This document shows positions 1-8,089 of a stretch of 64,000 nucleotides of DNA, one piece after another. Under the pieces are notes generated by a model that was not told the DNA's origin, ran no database searches, and worked only from the letters and a program-made list of their open reading frames with translations. A program made the position numbers and the translations under genes. The stretch comes from Kingella denitrificans ATCC 33394. Its GTDB lineage: Bacteria; Pseudomonadota; Gammaproteobacteria; Burkholderiales; Neisseriaceae. Within the stretch, counting starts at the first letter, position 1; each line of letters begins with the position of its first letter. The stretch is taken from NCBI RefSeq assembly GCF_000190695.1, contig NZ_GL870929.1:907620-971619 (forward strand), read 5' to 3'.

Positions 1-305
1 TAGCCGTACGACTGCATCAGCACGGTTTCGCCCTCGTCCGTTTCCATGAACACAGGCATGAAGTTGCTGTGCGGCACATCGCCCTTCGGTGAGATTTTGC
101 CGTCCAGCAGCCACGGGGCGATGTGTTTCGCCTGCGTTTGGTACACATTGGGATAGCCGCCGTTGTTTTCGGTCTGCTCGGCGTGCCCTGCTTGACAAAG
201 TTCGTCCAGCCAGTCCGCGCCGCCAATGCCGCACTCCCACAAGGCGATGAGGTGCGGCTCTTGCCTGTCCGCATCGCTAAAAACGGTTATCTGCCAACCG
301 AGCAT
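1..305 (-). CDS. Hypothetical protein, 3' part outside window
   Basis: An open frame runs from an ATG at 305 off the left edge with no stop, giving the first 101 residues (beginning MLGWQITVFSDADRQ). The start is supported by AGGAG seven bases upstream. The visible part is Trp- and acid-rich and shows no signal peptide, membrane segment or catalytic motif that I recognise. It starts about 50 bases beyond the end of nrdG on the same strand, so it may be co-transcribed with the anaerobic reductase genes. A simDUS-like word (AGGCTGCCTGAA) lies in the gap. I do not recognise the family. Confidence 0.6.
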   Translation of the reverse strand, partial: MLGWQITVFSDADRQEPHLIALWECGIGGADWLDELCQAGHAEQTENNGGYPNVYQTQAKHIAPWLLDGKISPKGDVPHSNFMPVFMETDEGETVLMQSYG

Positions 306-357
306 AGTTTGCTCCTTGTGTAATTGGTTTATCGGGTGCAGGCTGCCTGAAACGGCC

Positions 358-900
358 TCACAGCCCATGTTTCCACGGCACTTCTTCGGCTTGGCCGTTT
401 TGAATCCGCCACCATTTCTGGTTAGTGGTGGCGCTGCCCAGCCCGCCCAAATCTGCCTGCCAACGCCCTGTTTTCAGGTAATCCAGCAGCGGCAGCAGTT
501 CGTTGCGGTATGCCAGCGTGTCGATTTCGCATAAATCCAGCCCGGTATAAAGGCAGGTTTTCAGGCCGTTCTGCTTGGCCAGCGCCAGATGTTGCAGCAG
601 GGAGCGGATGTGCCATTCGCCACCCAAAAACAGCACGCAGGAAACCATATTGCGGTATTTGTCGATTTGCTGTTGCAGGTATTCCGCCGTCAGTTCCGTT
701 TTGTGCGGCTGCCTGGCGGTTTCGCTCCAGCTGTCCGCGCTATGGCAGCCTTTGCACATCAGCGGGCAGCCTGCAATCAGAAACGACAGGGCGATTTCGT
801 CCGGCACTTCCTGAAAGGTAATCTGCTCGCTAACGAACAGCAGCGGCGCATCGGGGGCAACGCCGCCCCCGAACGGCTGCACAAACTGCGTTTTATGCAC
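358..900 (-). CDS. nrdG: Anaerobic ribonucleotide reductase activating protein NrdG
   Basis: Radical-SAM activase that installs the glycyl radical on NrdD. The CX3CX2C cluster motif (C45, C49, C52, within AGCPLMCKGCHS) that binds the 4Fe-4S cluster is present, followed by a Gly-Gly-Glu segment (LFLGGEW) typical of radical-SAM S-adenosylmethionine binding. The 180-residue length is slightly above the usual 155-175. The frame opens at a GTG that overlaps the nrdD stop by 8 bases, with no good Shine-Dalgarno, so translation is probably coupled to nrdD. No ATG precedes the cluster motif. Cytoplasmic. Confidence 0.93.
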   Translation of the reverse strand: MHKTQFVQPFGGGVAPDAPLLFVSEQITFQEVPDEIALSFLIAGCPLMCKGCHSADSWSETARQPHKTELTAEYLQQQIDKYRNMVSCVLFLGGEWHIRSLLQHLALAKQNGLKTCLYTGLDLCEIDTLAYRNELLPLLDYLKTGRWQADLGGLGSATTNQKWWRIQNGQAEEVPWKHGL

Positions 901-2749
901 GGTGGTAGTGCCGCATGGCGTGTTCTTTGCGCCGCGCCCTGCTGAACGAAGACACGCGTTTCAGGTAGCCGATGACCCTTGTGGCGTGGTCCACGTTTTC
1001 CGTGCCGCACGAAGGGCAGCGGTACAGCGTGCGCTTGTCAATGTGCCCGCATTCGTTGCAGATAGTGGTGCGGACGTTGATGCAGAAATAGTTGCACCCC
1101 GTTTTCGCCGCCACATTGACCAGTTTCTTGTAACCTTCCTGCGTCAGTTTTTCGTCCAGATTCAGGTGCAGCGCGGAACCGCCGTCCAAATAATCCACCA
1201 GTTCCCTGCCGTGCAGCAGGAATTTGTCCAGCGGATTGATAAATTCGTCTTCCACCACATAGAAATAGGAATTGTAGCAGTCGCGCTCTTCTTTCACGCT
1301 GTAACCATCTTTTTTGTCCCACTTCGCGTTTTTCGCGCCCAAGTTTTCGGCCGGCACGAATTCGGTATTGAATTTGTAGCCGTATTTTTTGGCGGCTTCC
1401 TGATTGGCGTGGTAGATGATTTTCAGTTTTTCCTGCACGAATTTGACGTATTCGTCGTTGTAGCCGACATGGATGCCCTGCGATTCCGCCGCTTCCACCA
1501 TCCCGTTAATGCCGATGGTCAGGAATTGTTTGTCCAGCGTGATGAATCCCGCATCGTAAACAGGCAGCAGCCCGCCGGCTTTGAATTCTTCCATGATTTT
1601 GCGGTAGGCCACCTGATATTGGTGGATTTTTTCCACTTCCGTCGCCAAATCGCGCCCGTCCTGCACCAAACGGTTCATGTTGAGCGTAATCACGTTAATC
1701 GAACCCGTTGCCACGCCGCCCGCACCCAACGTGTAGGAAAAGGTTTTGTCGGTGATTTCGTTGCGCAGGCGGCAGCACGAAGCCAGCGAATCAGCGTTTT
1801 CGGACAGATACATGAAGAACGAGTTGCCGTTTGCCAGCTCGTCGGCCACCATGTCAGCAAATTCTTCGTCCCGGCATTGGTTTTTGTCGGTCAGCAAGGC
1901 ACAGGTTACGACGGGGAACGTGAGCAAGGCTTTTTTGCGTTCTTCGTTAAACCATTTCAGGAAAAACACTTGCAGTTTTTTGACGGATTCCCATTTCGGC
2001 CGGCTGAATGCTTCGTCCGGAAAGGCGAAACTTTCAAACATCGATTCGAAATAATATTGGTCGTAAATGGAAATATTCCAAAATACGGACTGGTAATTGC
2101 GCGCGGCGGCAGGCTGGTTGATGGTGTACACCACCTGCTGGAAATAGCCCGCCAGTTGCGCGCCGACGGTTTTCCGTGCGATTTCGGTGCCGCTGCCGAA
2201 TGCCGGATTGGCGGTTTTCTCGGACAGCCTGTCCATATAGTCTTCGCCGAACTCTTTGCGGGCGAAATAGTCGAAATAGGCCAAAAATTCCACCGTTGCC
2301 ACCGCACCGGCAAACTGCGAGCTCACCGCAAATACCAGATTGACGAACGAACCGCAGAACGAAGCCAGATTTTTCGGCGCTTTGGATTCGCCGCCCAGCT
2401 GCGTGAGCCCGTTGAGCAGGAACGGATACATGGAAATGCTGGCGCAGTAGGGGCGCAGGCTGCTTTCGTCGTGTGCGTAGATTTCGTGGTTTTCCAGCTG
2501 GCGCACATATTCGTCTGCTAATTCACTGCCGAACAGTTGAGTGATTTTGTCCGTCATCAGCCTGCGGTTCACCTGGATGAAATAGTCTTTCATCAATTCG
2601 GTTTCCAGCGTGGAAATGTTTTTCAGGGTAACGTTGGCGTTAGCGTCCACCGTAGAACCGTCGGCGGGGTTGAACGCCTGTTTGTAGTTCTCGATAAAGT
2701 TGACTTTGTCCTGCAACTGGGCTTCGGACAATGAAGAAATCAACGACAT
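893..2749 (-). CDS. nrdD: Anaerobic (class III) ribonucleoside-triphosphate reductase, ATP-cone-less
   Basis: Reduces ribonucleotides to deoxyribonucleotides without oxygen, using a glycyl radical made by NrdG. The start at 2749 (MSLISSLSEA) has AGAGGA upstream; in-frame codons further upstream, including an ATG at 2779, are less likely starts. From this start the protein is 618 residues. It has the active-site cysteine loop with two adjacent Cys (C325, C326), a partner Cys (C132, in SFCGSF), a zinc site (C564, C567, C578, C581) and a C-terminal glycyl-radical motif RVIGYL (G594). It lacks the roughly 100-residue N-terminal ATP cone of E. coli NrdD, which accounts for its shorter length. The homologous Neisseria bacilliformis enzyme is, as I recall, thioredoxin-dependent rather than formate-dependent; this may be the same subtype. 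Confidence 0.96.
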   Translation of the reverse strand: MSLISSLSEAQLQDKVNFIENYKQAFNPADGSTVDANANVTLKNISTLETELMKDYFIQVNRRLMTDKITQLFGSELADEYVRQLENHEIYAHDESSLRPYCASISMYPFLLNGLTQLGGESKAPKNLASFCGSFVNLVFAVSSQFAGAVATVEFLAYFDYFARKEFGEDYMDRLSEKTANPAFGSGTEIARKTVGAQLAGYFQQVVYTINQPAAARNYQSVFWNISIYDQYYFESMFESFAFPDEAFSRPKWESVKKLQVFFLKWFNEERKKALLTFPVVTCALLTDKNQCRDEEFADMVADELANGNSFFMYLSENADSLASCCRLRNEITDKTFSYTLGAGGVATGSINVITLNMNRLVQDGRDLATEVEKIHQYQVAYRKIMEEFKAGGLLPVYDAGFITLDKQFLTIGINGMVEAAESQGIHVGYNDEYVKFVQEKLKIIYHANQEAAKKYGYKFNTEFVPAENLGAKNAKWDKKDGYSVKEERDCYNSYFYVVEDEFINPLDKFLLHGRELVDYLDGGSALHLNLDEKLTQEGYKKLVNVAAKTGCNYFCINVRTTICNECGHIDKRTLYRCPSCGTENVDHATRVIGYLKRVSSFSRARRKEHAMRHYHRA

Positions 2750-3153
2750 TTTTAAATCCTCTTTTTTTACGAATTGCATCAACCGATATGCATCACGTCT
2801 CCTCCTTTTAGGATGGTGGCACATCTCCTCTTTTTTGGGCTGCCTGAAAGGAGAGAAGGCCGGGGATTTCAGGCTGCCCTGCTTTGGGGTTTCCCCAGCC
2901 TGTATCTGTTTTGGGTATTTCGGGGTTTGATAAAGGTTTTAAGTATGTCTTATTGTTAAAATATATTGTTTAGTAAAAGCAGGCTGCTTCAAAATCGGAG
3001 ATTGTACAGTCCAAACTTCACGCCATTATTCCAATACTAAAAAATATCCTTATTCCTCTAGTAGGTTGTTCCCCCTATGGATATTGGTACACTCCATCCA
3101 ATGACCAGCTTTGCCTGTTCTTTAATTTGAGCATAGACGAAATTTATCATCCA
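2750..3153. other. Noncoding region upstream of nrdD, with possible mini-ORF leader
   Basis: About 400 bases without a convincing gene. Reading toward nrdD, a very strong ribosome site (AAAGGAGGAG) precedes a five-codon frame at 2793-2779 (Met-His-Ile-Gly-stop). Its stop overlaps an ATG (TGATG at 2781-2777) that is in frame with nrdD. Near 2847-2880 are two oppositely oriented DUS-like words (GGCTGCCTGAAA and TTTCAGGCTGCC). The rest, 2930-3150, is AT-rich and probably holds the nrdD promoter. No clear FNR or NrdR box was found by eye. Confidence 0.4.
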
Positions 3154-3957
3154 TTAATTTTTTGCCGTAGTGGGTATGTAAAGACTTTTAATCAATTGCT
3201 CTTGCTTGGCTTTGAACTGCTCCAAACATTCGTCAAATTGCTTTTCAACAGTTTGACGAACCAAGGCATACCCATCTTTACGCCAATCCTCCAAGGAATG
3301 GCCGTCAGCTTCCTTAACACAAGAAAAATCCGGTTCTTTCACCCCACCCAAATTACTGAATGTCATGCGCAGATGTACTTCATTATGCAGCAAATATTTA
3401 TCTCCTCCACTTAATTTTTCATACACCAAATAAAACCGACCGGGCTGGATATAGATATTTTTAGCTATCCTCCCCTCATCCTGAACAGGTATTCCCGACA
3501 CCCATGCCCGTATTTTTGGGGATAAATAATCGAAAACAGGATTAGGAAACTTTGGTTCTACCTCGCTGCCACGCAATTCATGTTTAGAAAAACCGTCAAT
3601 CGGTTGACTATTAAAAGAAAAAATGCTTGCAATGGTGGCCAGCGTCGCTAAAGCTGTAGTACCAACTGTGTTCGACCTTCGGATAATCACCAAATTAGGT
3701 TCACTGACTTCGCCTATGCTGAAACGGCTATTCCTAATATCATGAGGATGATATAGCCGATCGATTATCTTAACTTCTTGTCCCTTCAATGTAATGATAT
3801 GAGTGGCAACATCAGTATAATCCTTGCGATATGCTGCCTCCCTACGCGCCTTTTCCTCTTCAGGTGACAGCGGTTTGCTCGGCATAACAGAACATGCAGA
3901 AAGAGAGAACGCGATTGAAAGAACGATTAAACTTGTTTTATTCATTTTGATCAGCAT
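3154..3957 (-). CDS. Hypothetical lipoprotein
   Basis: The 267-residue product begins with a lipoprotein signal: positive N-terminus (MNKT), hydrophobic core and lipobox LSAC, with the lipidated Cys near residue 22. It should be anchored to a membrane, probably the outer one. The mature part is a mix of charged and hydrophobic segments with no domain I recognise. There is one short hydrophobic stretch around residues 100-115 and a Lys/Glu-rich C-terminus. Two starts are possible (3957, or 3945 which gives a more typical signal); neither has a strong ribosome site. It lies downstream of iscS on the same strand but is separated by a DUS, so membership in the isc operon is doubtful. Its AT-richer codon use differs from the neighbours. 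Confidence 0.75.
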   Translation of the reverse strand: MLIKMNKTSLIVLSIAFSLSACSVMPSKPLSPEEEKARREAAYRKDYTDVATHIITLKGQEVKIIDRLYHPHDIRNSRFSIGEVSEPNLVIIRRSNTVGTTALATLATIASIFSFNSQPIDGFSKHELRGSEVEPKFPNPVFDYLSPKIRAWVSGIPVQDEGRIAKNIYIQPGRFYLVYEKLSGGDKYLLHNEVHLRMTFSNLGGVKEPDFSCVKEADGHSLEDWRKDGYALVRQTVEKQFDECLEQFKAKQEQLIKSLYIPTTAKN

Positions 3958-4051
3958 TTTGTAAACGTTTTTAAACTAATAAATAATGTCCCAGGCTGCC
4001 TGAAACGCGAATCTAAACATCCGCGCTCCATTGCCAAAATGCAGGCTGCTT

Positions 4052-5266
4052 TTAATGCGCCGCCCATTCAATTGAGTTCAAATCAATCCCGTCTTTAAAC
4101 ATTTCCCACAACGGCGACAGTTCGCGCAGTTTGCCGATTTTGGATTTAATCAGCTCTGCGGCAAACTGCACTTCTTCTTCGGTGGTCATGCGGCCGAAAG
4201 TGATGCGCAGGGAGGAGTGCGCCAGTTCGTCGTTGCGGCCGAGCGCGCGCAGGACGTAGCTGGGTTCGAGCGAGGCGGAGGTGCAGGCGGAGCCGCTGGA
4301 TACGGCGAGTTCTTTCACCGCCATAATCAGGCTTTCGCCTTCGACGAAGTTGAAGCTGACGTTCAGGTTGTTCGGGGCGCGGTGTTCGAGGTCGCCGTTG
4401 ATATAGACTTCTTCGATGCCTTCGATGCCTTTGAGGAAGATGTCGCGCAGTTTGCGGTAGTGCGTCATGTCTTGCTCGAGTTCTTCTTTGGCGATGCGGA
4501 AGGCTTCGCCCATGCCGACGATTTGGTGGGTCGGCAGGGTGCCGCTGCGGAAGCCGCGTTCGTGGCCGCCGCCGTGCATTTGGGCTTCGAGGCGGACGCG
4601 GGGTTTGCGGCGGACATACAGCGCGCCGATGCCTTTGGGGCCGTACACTTTGTGGCCGGACATGGAGAGCAGGTCGATTTTGGCGGCTTCCACGTCAACA
4701 GGCACTTTGCCGCAGGCTTGGGCGGCATCGACGTGGAAGATGATTTTGCGTTCGCGGCAGATTTCGCCGATGGCGGGAATATCTTGCACCACGCCGATTT
4801 CGTTGTTCACCCACATCACGGAAATCAGGATGGTGTCGTCGCGGATGGCGGCTTTGAGCTCGTCCAAATCAATCAAACCGTTTTCCTGCACGCCGAGATA
4901 GGTTACTTCAAAGCCTTGGCGTTCGAGTTCGCGCATGGTGTCGAGCACGGCTTTGTGTTCGGTTTTGACGGTGATGAGGTGTTTGCCTTTGGATTGGTAG
5001 AAGTGTGCCGCGCCTTTGATGGCGAGGTTGTCGGACTCGGTCGCGCCGCTGGTGAAGACGATTTCTTTGGCATCGGCGTTAATCAGGGCGGCGATGTCGG
5101 CACGGGCTTTTTCCACGGCTTCTTCCGCCACCCAGCCAAATGCGTGGCTGCTGGATGCGGGGTTGCCGAAGGTTTCGGTTAAGTAGGGAATCATTTTTTC
5201 GGCAACGCGTTTGTCAACTGGGGTGGTGGCGGCGTAGTCCAAATAAACGGGGGTTTTAACGGTCAT
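4052..5266 (-). CDS. iscS: Cysteine desulfurase IscS
   Basis: PLP enzyme that takes sulfur from L-cysteine and hands it to IscU and tRNA thiolation enzymes. At 404 residues it matches the E. coli protein in length. The PLP lysine lies in [12 protein letters not shown] (near residue 206) and the catalytic cysteine in [13 protein letters not shown] (near 328). The PLP phosphate-binding SGATESDN and the HVDAAQ aspartate are also present. It lies about 105 bases downstream of iscR on the same strand, and the type 1 IscR box before iscR presumably controls both. No iscU, iscA, hscBA or fdx follows here. Confidence 0.98.
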   Translation of the reverse strand: MTVKTPVYLDYAATTPVDKRVAEKMIPYLTETFGNPASSSHAFGWVAEEAVEKARADIAALINADAKEIVFTSGATESDNLAIKGAAHFYQSKGKHLITVKTEHKAVLDTMRELERQGFEVTYLGVQENGLIDLDELKAAIRDDTILISVMWVNNEIGVVQDIPAIGEICRERKIIFHVDAAQACGKVPVDVEAAKIDLLSMSGHKVYGPKGIGALYVRRKPRVRLEAQMHGGGHERGFRSGTLPTHQIVGMGEAFRIAKEELEQDMTHYRKLRDIFLKGIEGIEEVYINGDLEHRAPNNLNVSFNFVEGESLIMAVKELAVSSGSACTSASLEPSYVLRALGRNDELAHSSLRITFGRMTTEEEVQFAAELIKSKIGKLRELSPLWEMFKDGIDLNSIEWAAH

Positions 5267-5372
5267 GGTGGTGTCCTTGAAGTATGTTGTTGTATCAATA
5301 AAATCAATGCATTGAAAAGTGCAGGCTGCTTTTGGCCGTAGTTTTGGTTTCCCGGCCGATGAGCGTGCCGAT

Positions 5373-5819
5373 TCAATAAATATGCGTTATCTTGACGATT
5401 TGGGTGTTTTTGTCGGGCTGCTGCTGGGCAAGCAATCCGGCAAGCGTTACGCTGCTTAAATAAGCGTTAATGGTGTGATTCAGGTTTTCCCACAGATTAT
5501 GGGTCAGACACGGCGCGCCGCTTTGGCAGTTGGCTTTGCCTTTGCACAGCGTGGCGTCCAGTTCGTCTTCGGCGGCGGCGATGATTTGGGCAATGTTGAT
5601 TTCGCCCGCGTCGCGCCCCAAAATGTAGCCGCCGCCCGGCCCGCGTATGCTTTCGACCAAGCCGGCCCTGCGCAGTTTGCTGAATAATTGTTCCAGATAA
5701 GACAGCGAAATTTGCTGGCGTTCGCTAATGGAATTGAGTTTGACGGCATTGTTTTGCGCGTTAAGTGCCAAATCAATCATGGCTGTAACCGCAAATCGCC
5801 CTTTGGTGGTTAATCTCAT
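5373..5819 (-). CDS. iscR: Iron-sulfur cluster regulator IscR (Rrf2 family)
   Basis: Rrf2-family transcription factor that senses cluster status and represses the isc genes when holding a 2Fe-2S cluster. The N-terminal winged helix ([18 protein letters not shown]) and the recognition region ([20 protein letters not shown]) are intact. The three cluster cysteines are spaced as in IscR ([14 protein letters not shown], near residues 92, 98 and 104), and the following His is present. The 148-residue length is slightly under the E. coli protein. The next gene downstream is iscS. A matching IscR box and promoter lie at 5860-5890. Confidence 0.96.
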   Translation of the reverse strand: MRLTTKGRFAVTAMIDLALNAQNNAVKLNSISERQQISLSYLEQLFSKLRRAGLVESIRGPGGGYILGRDAGEINIAQIIAAAEDELDATLCKGKANCQSGAPCLTHNLWENLNHTINAYLSSVTLAGLLAQQQPDKNTQIVKITHIY

Positions 5820-5861
5820 GGTTCAAGCTCTGTTTAAGTGTTTTTCTTATGAGGTGCGATT

Positions 5862-5890
5862 GTGCAATATCCGAGTAATTTAGTCAAGAT
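5862..5890 (-). promoter_or_regulatory. iscR promoter with type 1 IscR box
   Basis: Read on the minus strand, TTGACTAAATTACTCGGATA resembles the type 1 IscR operator (cluster-bound IscR site). The same TTGACT can act as a -35, with CACAAT 17 bases further as a -10. The site lies about 45-70 bases before the iscR start, as expected for autoregulation. Confidence 0.7.
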
Positions 5891-6158
5891 TAAAACGGGT
5901 GTCGAAAGCAGCCTGCACTTTGCCATATTTGATTTAAATCAATTATTTAATTTTTCAACATATTGATATTTATGAAAATATTTTATTGATGTTTTCTTAT
6001 TCAGATTTCATCTATGATTTTTTCTCCGCACTCACCTACTCTTCACACAAAGGATTTCGCGCATGAAACAGGGCGGCCGATAATGGCGAAAAAAGCAAAA
6101 GCAACCTGCACTTTGCATTATGAAGTGCAGGCTGCTTTTTTGCCGTCCAAATCCGTCT
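5891..6158. other. AT-rich intergenic region between iscR and the Sel1-repeat gene
   Basis: Contains one DUS copy (5908-5924), an AT-rich stretch to about 6020 and the DUS-pair hairpin at 6097-6141. No gene was recognised. Confidence 0.4.
6097..6141 (-). terminator. DUS-pair terminator of the Sel1-repeat gene
   Basis: Inverted DUS copies, AAGCAACCTGCA (one base off consensus) and TGCAGGCTGC, form a hairpin followed by a T run on one side. It lies just beyond the 3' end of the Sel1-repeat gene. Confidence 0.7.
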
Positions 6159-7859
6159 TCACGCTTCTTCAAAGCCCGCTTCGTAGGCTTTTTTGTACCA
6201 TTCGTCGGCCAATTTGCGGTTGCGTTTCGTGCCGAAACCGTTTTCATACATCATTGCCAAATTGTACATGCCTTCCGGGCTGTCGTTGCTGGCGGCAAAT
6301 TGGTAATACAGAAAGGCTTTGCTGTCATCTTTCGGCGTGCCCTGCCCGTTGTAATGCAGGGTAGCCAATTCGTTCTGCGCTTGGCCAAGTTTGTTGCCGC
6401 CGGCCTGTTCGTAATATCGGCGCGCCAGCGCGTAGTCGTGCGGAATGGTTTTGCCGTAAGTGTAAATCAGCCCCAGTTCGGCATAGGCCTCCAAAACACT
6501 TTTTTCCGCTGCTTTTTTAAAGAAACCGACGGCTTTTTGCTCGTCTTTCTCCAGCAATCCGCCGTATGCGTATTCCCAACCCAAATTGTAATAGGCCATG
6601 CCATATTCTTGTTCGGCCGCGCGGTGCAGCCATTTCAGCGCTTCTTCTTTGTTTTGCGCCACACCCCGTCCTTCTGCATAACGTACATAAAGACTATTTT
6701 GCGCCTCGGCATCGCCTTGTTCGGCGGCGGCTTTGTACCACTTGAAGGAGGCTTCTGCATCCTCCTCCACCGCCTCGCCACGCATATAGGCCATAGCCAA
6801 ATCTTTCTGTGCGGCCAGTTCGCCGCCCTCTGCCCGTGCCAACAGGTTTTCCCAATCGCTGCAGGCGGCATTTTGGCTGCGGATTTGTGCCAGTGTCGGA
6901 GCGTAATAGGCATTTTGTTCGGCCAATAATGCAAACAATGCTTCCGCTTTTGCCAAATCTTTCGGCACGCCGTCCAAGCCGTCGCGGTAAATCTATGCCA
7001 ATTCAGACACCCATTCCTCCACACCGTATTCGGCCGCCTGTTCCAGCCACGCCACAGCTTTGCGCCCGTCCTGCGGCACACCTTTGCCCATTGCATACGC
7101 TTTGCCGACATAGTAATAAGCGTCAATCAAATCGTTTTCAGCGGCTTTGAGATACCATTTGAAGGCTTGTTTGTGTTCGCCTTTACCGGCATACAGATGG
7201 CCCAGGTTCAGCATGGCATGCGGCATGCCCATCTCTGCGGCTTTAATGAAGTATTTTTGCGCTTTTGGGTAATCGGTGGGGATGCCGTCATGAGTGTTGT
7301 AAAGCGTTCCCAGATTGTTATAAAGGTCGGTCAATTCAATGGTCGTCAGGTCTTGGGAATTCTTTTCGGCCAGCAGGTAATATTCCAGGGCTTTTTGATT
7401 ATCCGGCTGGGGATTTTCGTCAAAATCGCCATCGTACCAAAACCCCAAAGTCAATGCAGCGTGTCCGTTTTGCGCCGCATGGGGTTCCAGCATGGACAGG
7501 CCTTTGGCCGTGTCAGGGGCAACTGTAATCCCGTTCAGATAAAACCGTCCCAAATTGGTTTCCGCCTGTTTGTCGCCTTGGCGGATGCCTTGTTCAAACC
7601 ACTCCACGGCTTTCTCCGGCTCGCCGATGTTGTCATACAGCGCGCCGATACTATTGGCCGCCAGCGGATAACCCAAAGCATTGGCGCGACGGTACAGCAG
7701 CATGGCTTTTTCATCATCCGCTTCAACCAGTTCGCCAATGTGATACATCCGTCCCAGAAGATACATGGCTTCGGCATCGCCCTGCTCTGCGCGCCGCTGC
7801 AAATTTTCAAGATAGTTCGAGTGGTTCGTACGGAACAAACCGGCCAGTTTTTTCAACAT
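6159..7859 (-). pseudogene. Sel1-repeat (TPR-like) protein gene interrupted by in-frame TAG
   Basis: From the ATG at 7859 the frame encodes many Sel1-type helical repeats (patterns such as AMYLLGRMYHIGELV and AAENDLIDAYYYVGKAYAMGKGVPQDG). It reaches a TAG at 6993-6995 after 288 residues, and the same frame continues for another 277 codons of equally good Sel1 repeats down to 6159. Across the stop the repeat reads ELA-stop-IYRDGLDGVPKD; a single C-to-T change from CAG would restore a perfect repeat. The intact gene would encode about 566 residues. Such proteins usually act as interaction scaffolds. As written, either a truncated N-terminal half is made or the gene is dead; no well-placed ribosome site for a restart is seen. 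No signal peptide is evident. Confidence 0.85.
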
Positions 7860-7895
7860 ATCGCGTTCCTGTCGGGTTGGTGGGAGAAGGGATTA

Positions 7896-7997
7896 TATAG
7901 TAAATTAAATTCAAACTAGTACAGCGTTGCCAATGCCCTTATGTACTTGTACACGGCGGGCATTGCCACCTTATCCTAGTTTGATTAATCCTCTATA
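7896..7997. repeat. Correia-like miniature element, about 102 bp
   Basis: Imperfect terminal inverted repeats (TATAGTAAATTAA on the left; TATAGAGGATTAATC read inward from the right) enclose a core with GTACAGCGTTGCCAATGCCC and its near complement. It resembles the internally deleted Correia (CREE/NEMIS) elements of Neisseria. Related copies in this window are at 31032, 41083 and 49015. Confidence 0.65.
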
Positions 7998-8034
7998 CAA
8001 AACATCCGTCCTAATTACGCCAACGTTGGAAATA

Positions 8035-8073
8035 AGGCAGCCTGAAAAGCAAAAAATGCTTTTCAGGCTGCCT
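8035..8073. terminator. kingDUS-pair terminator
   Basis: AGGCAGCCTGAAAAGC and its exact complement GCTTTTCAGGCTGCCT flank a 7-base loop, giving a perfect 16-bp stem. It uses the AGGCAGCCTGAA dialect rather than the dominant one. It lies 16 bases beyond the stop of the TbpB-like lipoprotein gene. Confidence 0.85.
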
Positions 8074-8089
8074 ATTTTATGTGCAAATG

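Noticed and set aside
902..2521. Long open frame antisense to nrdD
   Set aside because: The opposite strand encodes a complete, motif-rich NrdD. The antisense translation is Phe/His/Val-rich with no family resemblance, as expected from codon bias.
2940..2980. NrdR or FNR operator before nrdD
   Set aside because: AT-rich sequence with TATTGTTAAAATATATTG shows only partial similarity; no convincing palindrome by eye.
6993..6995. TAG in the Sel1-repeat gene as a recoded amino acid
   Set aside because: Pyrrolysine machinery is not expected here, selenocysteine uses TGA, and a simple CAG-to-TAG change gives a perfect repeat.
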